Source of the DNA: Deltaproteobacteria bacterium
GTDB lineage: Bacteria; Desulfobacterota; Desulfobacteria; Desulfobacterales; JAFDCJ01
NCBI GenBank assembly: GCA_024277475.1
Contig: JAJRVC010000652.1
Location: 1 to 5,456, forward strand
DNA: 5,456 bases
Reading direction: 5' to 3'
The notes below the pieces were generated by a model. That model made no database searches. It saw only the letters and a list, made by a program, of their open reading frames with translations, and was not told the DNA's origin. Both the position numbers and the translations under genes were made by a program. Numbering within the stretch: position 1 is the stretch's first letter; each line of letters begins with the position of its first letter. Below, in pieces: positions 4,014-5,456 of the stretch.

Positions 4014-5456
4014 TTAAGATAAAAATTTAGACCTGGCCACTTTAATTTTAGATGGTTTAGGATTTTTAGGTTCGGGTTTCCAATATTTGATACCGATGAT
4101 GTCAGCCGCCACCAGGCCGTAAACACTGATATCCCAGGCGTGGTTGGCCTTGCCGGCCGGGCACTGCCACAGGCCGTTGTCATCGGGATATTCGACTGTC
4201 ATCTGGCGCGCCCAATCATCGGTCAGCTCGCTGTGGTAATGCCAGGCGCCCGGGTCCGCCGGCGCAACCGCCAGTTTGTTCGACAACTTGTTTTTGTAGT
4301 AAGTTACATTGGCCAGCAATAGCTGGACACCGCCGGGGATTGGCTTGTTTGTGCCCGGGTAAGTGTCGATCTTTGAGTACTTAAAGGGCTGGTTTTGCCG
4401 CTGTTCACCTTTAAACGGGAAAATCTTGCCGCGGTGCAGCCGGCAAAAATCATACACTTCGGATGTCCGGGTACCCACGCCGGCGCTCTTGCGCTGGGTA
4501 CCGCCCATGGCATCCATGACCGTCATGTGTATGACATAGCGGTTGCCTTCAGAATCAAAATAGGCATGCACCCACAACACCTCTTCCAAAGCTGAAAGAG
4601 TAGTTACATAACCGCCTCGCACCTTCCAACTCTCCTCGGTCAAGCCCCAGCCCCATGCTCTTATCTCGAACCAAAATCCGTCGGCCTGGCTGTCCACAGC
4701 TGCCGTCAGGCCGGCCGTCATCCCTCCGCCAGGCACCTGGCCGCGCGGGCGGTCGTCACACAGCGCTAAAATAGCGTCCTCTGAGCGATCCACGATATAA
4801 TCAATAAACGGCAAAGCCTCGTAATTATTTTTAAAATCCTTGAGCTTGGTTTTGTCCTTGCCGGCCAGCAGGAATGCAGCCGCGATCTCATGCAGGTCGA
4901 CGAAAAAAGATAGCCAGGCAGGCAGGTGAAAGGCGATGTCGGTGGGCTGGTGGGCCTTGAGGTAATCGAATAATTCCATGCCGGTTTTCCGGTCCTGCCA
5001 GCGCCCGGCGCGCGCGGCGGTGTTGCGCTCGTCATCTTTCCAGTGGGTATGGCAATGGGCGCACTCATAGGTTGCAAGCTTACGTTTTTTAATCACCGCC
5101 GGATCCCGTTCATCGGCCGGCCATTTGATGTTTTTGAATTCCATCAACTGGTATTTACCACAAAATTGGCAGCATACCCAGTAGTCGAACCGGACTTCGG
5201 CAGACAGAAAAGCCTGCCAGATATGGCCGTTTTCCACCGTGGGTGTTGAGATTTTCCAGTGCTTGTAATTCCAGCGATAGGTATTAAAGCGCTTGTCGAT
5301 CAGCTCCAGCGGCCCGGTTTCGGTCTTGGAGGCTGCCGGCGGGAATTTGTCAACCTCATCGGATACGCCGTATTTGATGGGTTTGTTGGCCATTCTGGCC
5401 GGCGAACGCGCCCAGGCCAGATAGATGGGCATGTGCTGCAGGTTGATGCGGGTCAG
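4014..5456 (-). CDS. Terminase large subunit, GpA family (N-terminus missing at right edge)
   Basis: This is the packaging motor and DNA-cutting nuclease. It docks on the portal, uses ATP to pump DNA into the procapsid and cleaves concatemers. The 480 visible residues are the C-terminal part. Visible positions, counted from the edge, include INLQHMPIYLAWARSPARMA at 5-24, the ATPase acidic motif SDEVDK at 32-37, and the STPT coupling motif at 70-73. A zinc-ribbon-like pair CxxC (96/99) and CxxC (132/135) is typical of GpA proteins. Probable nuclease acidic residues are Asp255 in AAVDSQ, Asp315 in VMDAMGG and Asp442 in NHAWD. By comparison with lambda gpA (641 residues), about 150-180 residues with the Walker A loop lie off the edge. 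The reading frame is open to the edge with no defect. It ends 105 nt before the HTH gene with no terminator between, so the two are probably cotranscribed. Confidence 0.95.
   Translation of the reverse strand: MTRINLQHMPIYLAWARSPARMANKPIKYGVSDEVDKFPPAASKTETGPLELIDKRFNTYRWNYKHWKISTPTVENGHIWQAFLSAEVRFDYWVCCQFCGKYQLMEFKNIKWPADERDPAVIKKRKLATYECAHCHTHWKDDERNTAARAGRWQDRKTGMELFDYLKAHQPTDIAFHLPAWLSFFVDLHEIAAAFLLAGKDKTKLKDFKNNYEALPFIDYIVDRSEDAILALCDDRPRGQVPGGGMTAGLTAAVDSQADGFWFEIRAWGWGLTEESWKVRGGYVTTLSALEEVLWVHAYFDSEGNRYVIHMTVMDAMGGTQRKSAGVGTRTSEVYDFCRLHRGKIFPFKGEQRQNQPFKYSKIDTYPGTNKPIPGGVQLLLANVTYYKNKLSNKLAVAPADPGAWHYHSELTDDWARQMTVEYPDDNGLWQCPAGKANHAWDISVYGLVAADIIGIKYWKPEPKNPKPSKIKVARSKFLS

Noticed and set aside
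3944..4183. A 79-codon minus-strand frame spanning the end of the terminase and the following gap
   Set aside because: It overlaps the conserved C-terminal region of the terminase in another frame and has no recognisable domain or good start.

Overview
The window is a piece of a tailed-phage (Caudoviricetes) genome or prophage, covering the head-assembly cassette. Every convincing gene lies on the minus strand, so transcription runs from the right edge to the left. The order is terminase large subunit (GpA type, cut by the right edge), a small helix-turn-helix gene, a gpW-like head-tail joining protein, a lambda-type portal, an S49-type prohead protease carrying a nested scaffold, and a gpD-like head decoration protein (cut by the left edge). 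Apart from the inserted HTH gene, this is the lambda order A-W-B-C/Nu3-D. By that analogy the small terminase and packaging site should lie beyond the right edge and the major capsid protein beyond the left. The host cannot be fixed from the sequence. Strong Shine-Dalgarno sites suit a bacterial host, and the mix of moderately GC-rich genes with AT-rich spacers would fit a Gram-negative such as a Desulfobacterota or other proteobacterial lineage, but that is a low-confidence guess.

Region by region, 5456-4014 is the terminase ATPase/nuclease. 4013-3909 is a gap with an 18-bp imperfect direct repeat. 3908-3708 encodes a 66-residue excisionase/MerR-like HTH protein and is followed directly by a strong rho-independent terminator (3684-3639). 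3638-3471 is an AT-rich gap holding three tandem 10-bp units, each with a perfect AGGAGG on the sense strand, a candidate promoter and a 6-bp repeat. 3470-474 is a tightly packed block: gpW, portal (2-nt gap, TTG start) and protease (8-nt overlap). 473-384 is a gap with a 13-bp tandem repeat. 383-1 is the start of the decoration protein.

The genes cooperate in one pathway. Portal, scaffold and protease help build the procapsid, the terminase cuts and pumps DNA through the portal, the decoration protein stabilises the expanded shell, and gpW closes the filled head for tail attachment. The least expected part is 3480-4013. There a DNA-binding gene, its flanking repeats and a terminator interrupt an otherwise standard late-gene block between terminase and gpW, which looks like a moron-type insertion or a regulatory checkpoint. 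No RNA genes, CRISPR arrays or insertion sequences were seen.
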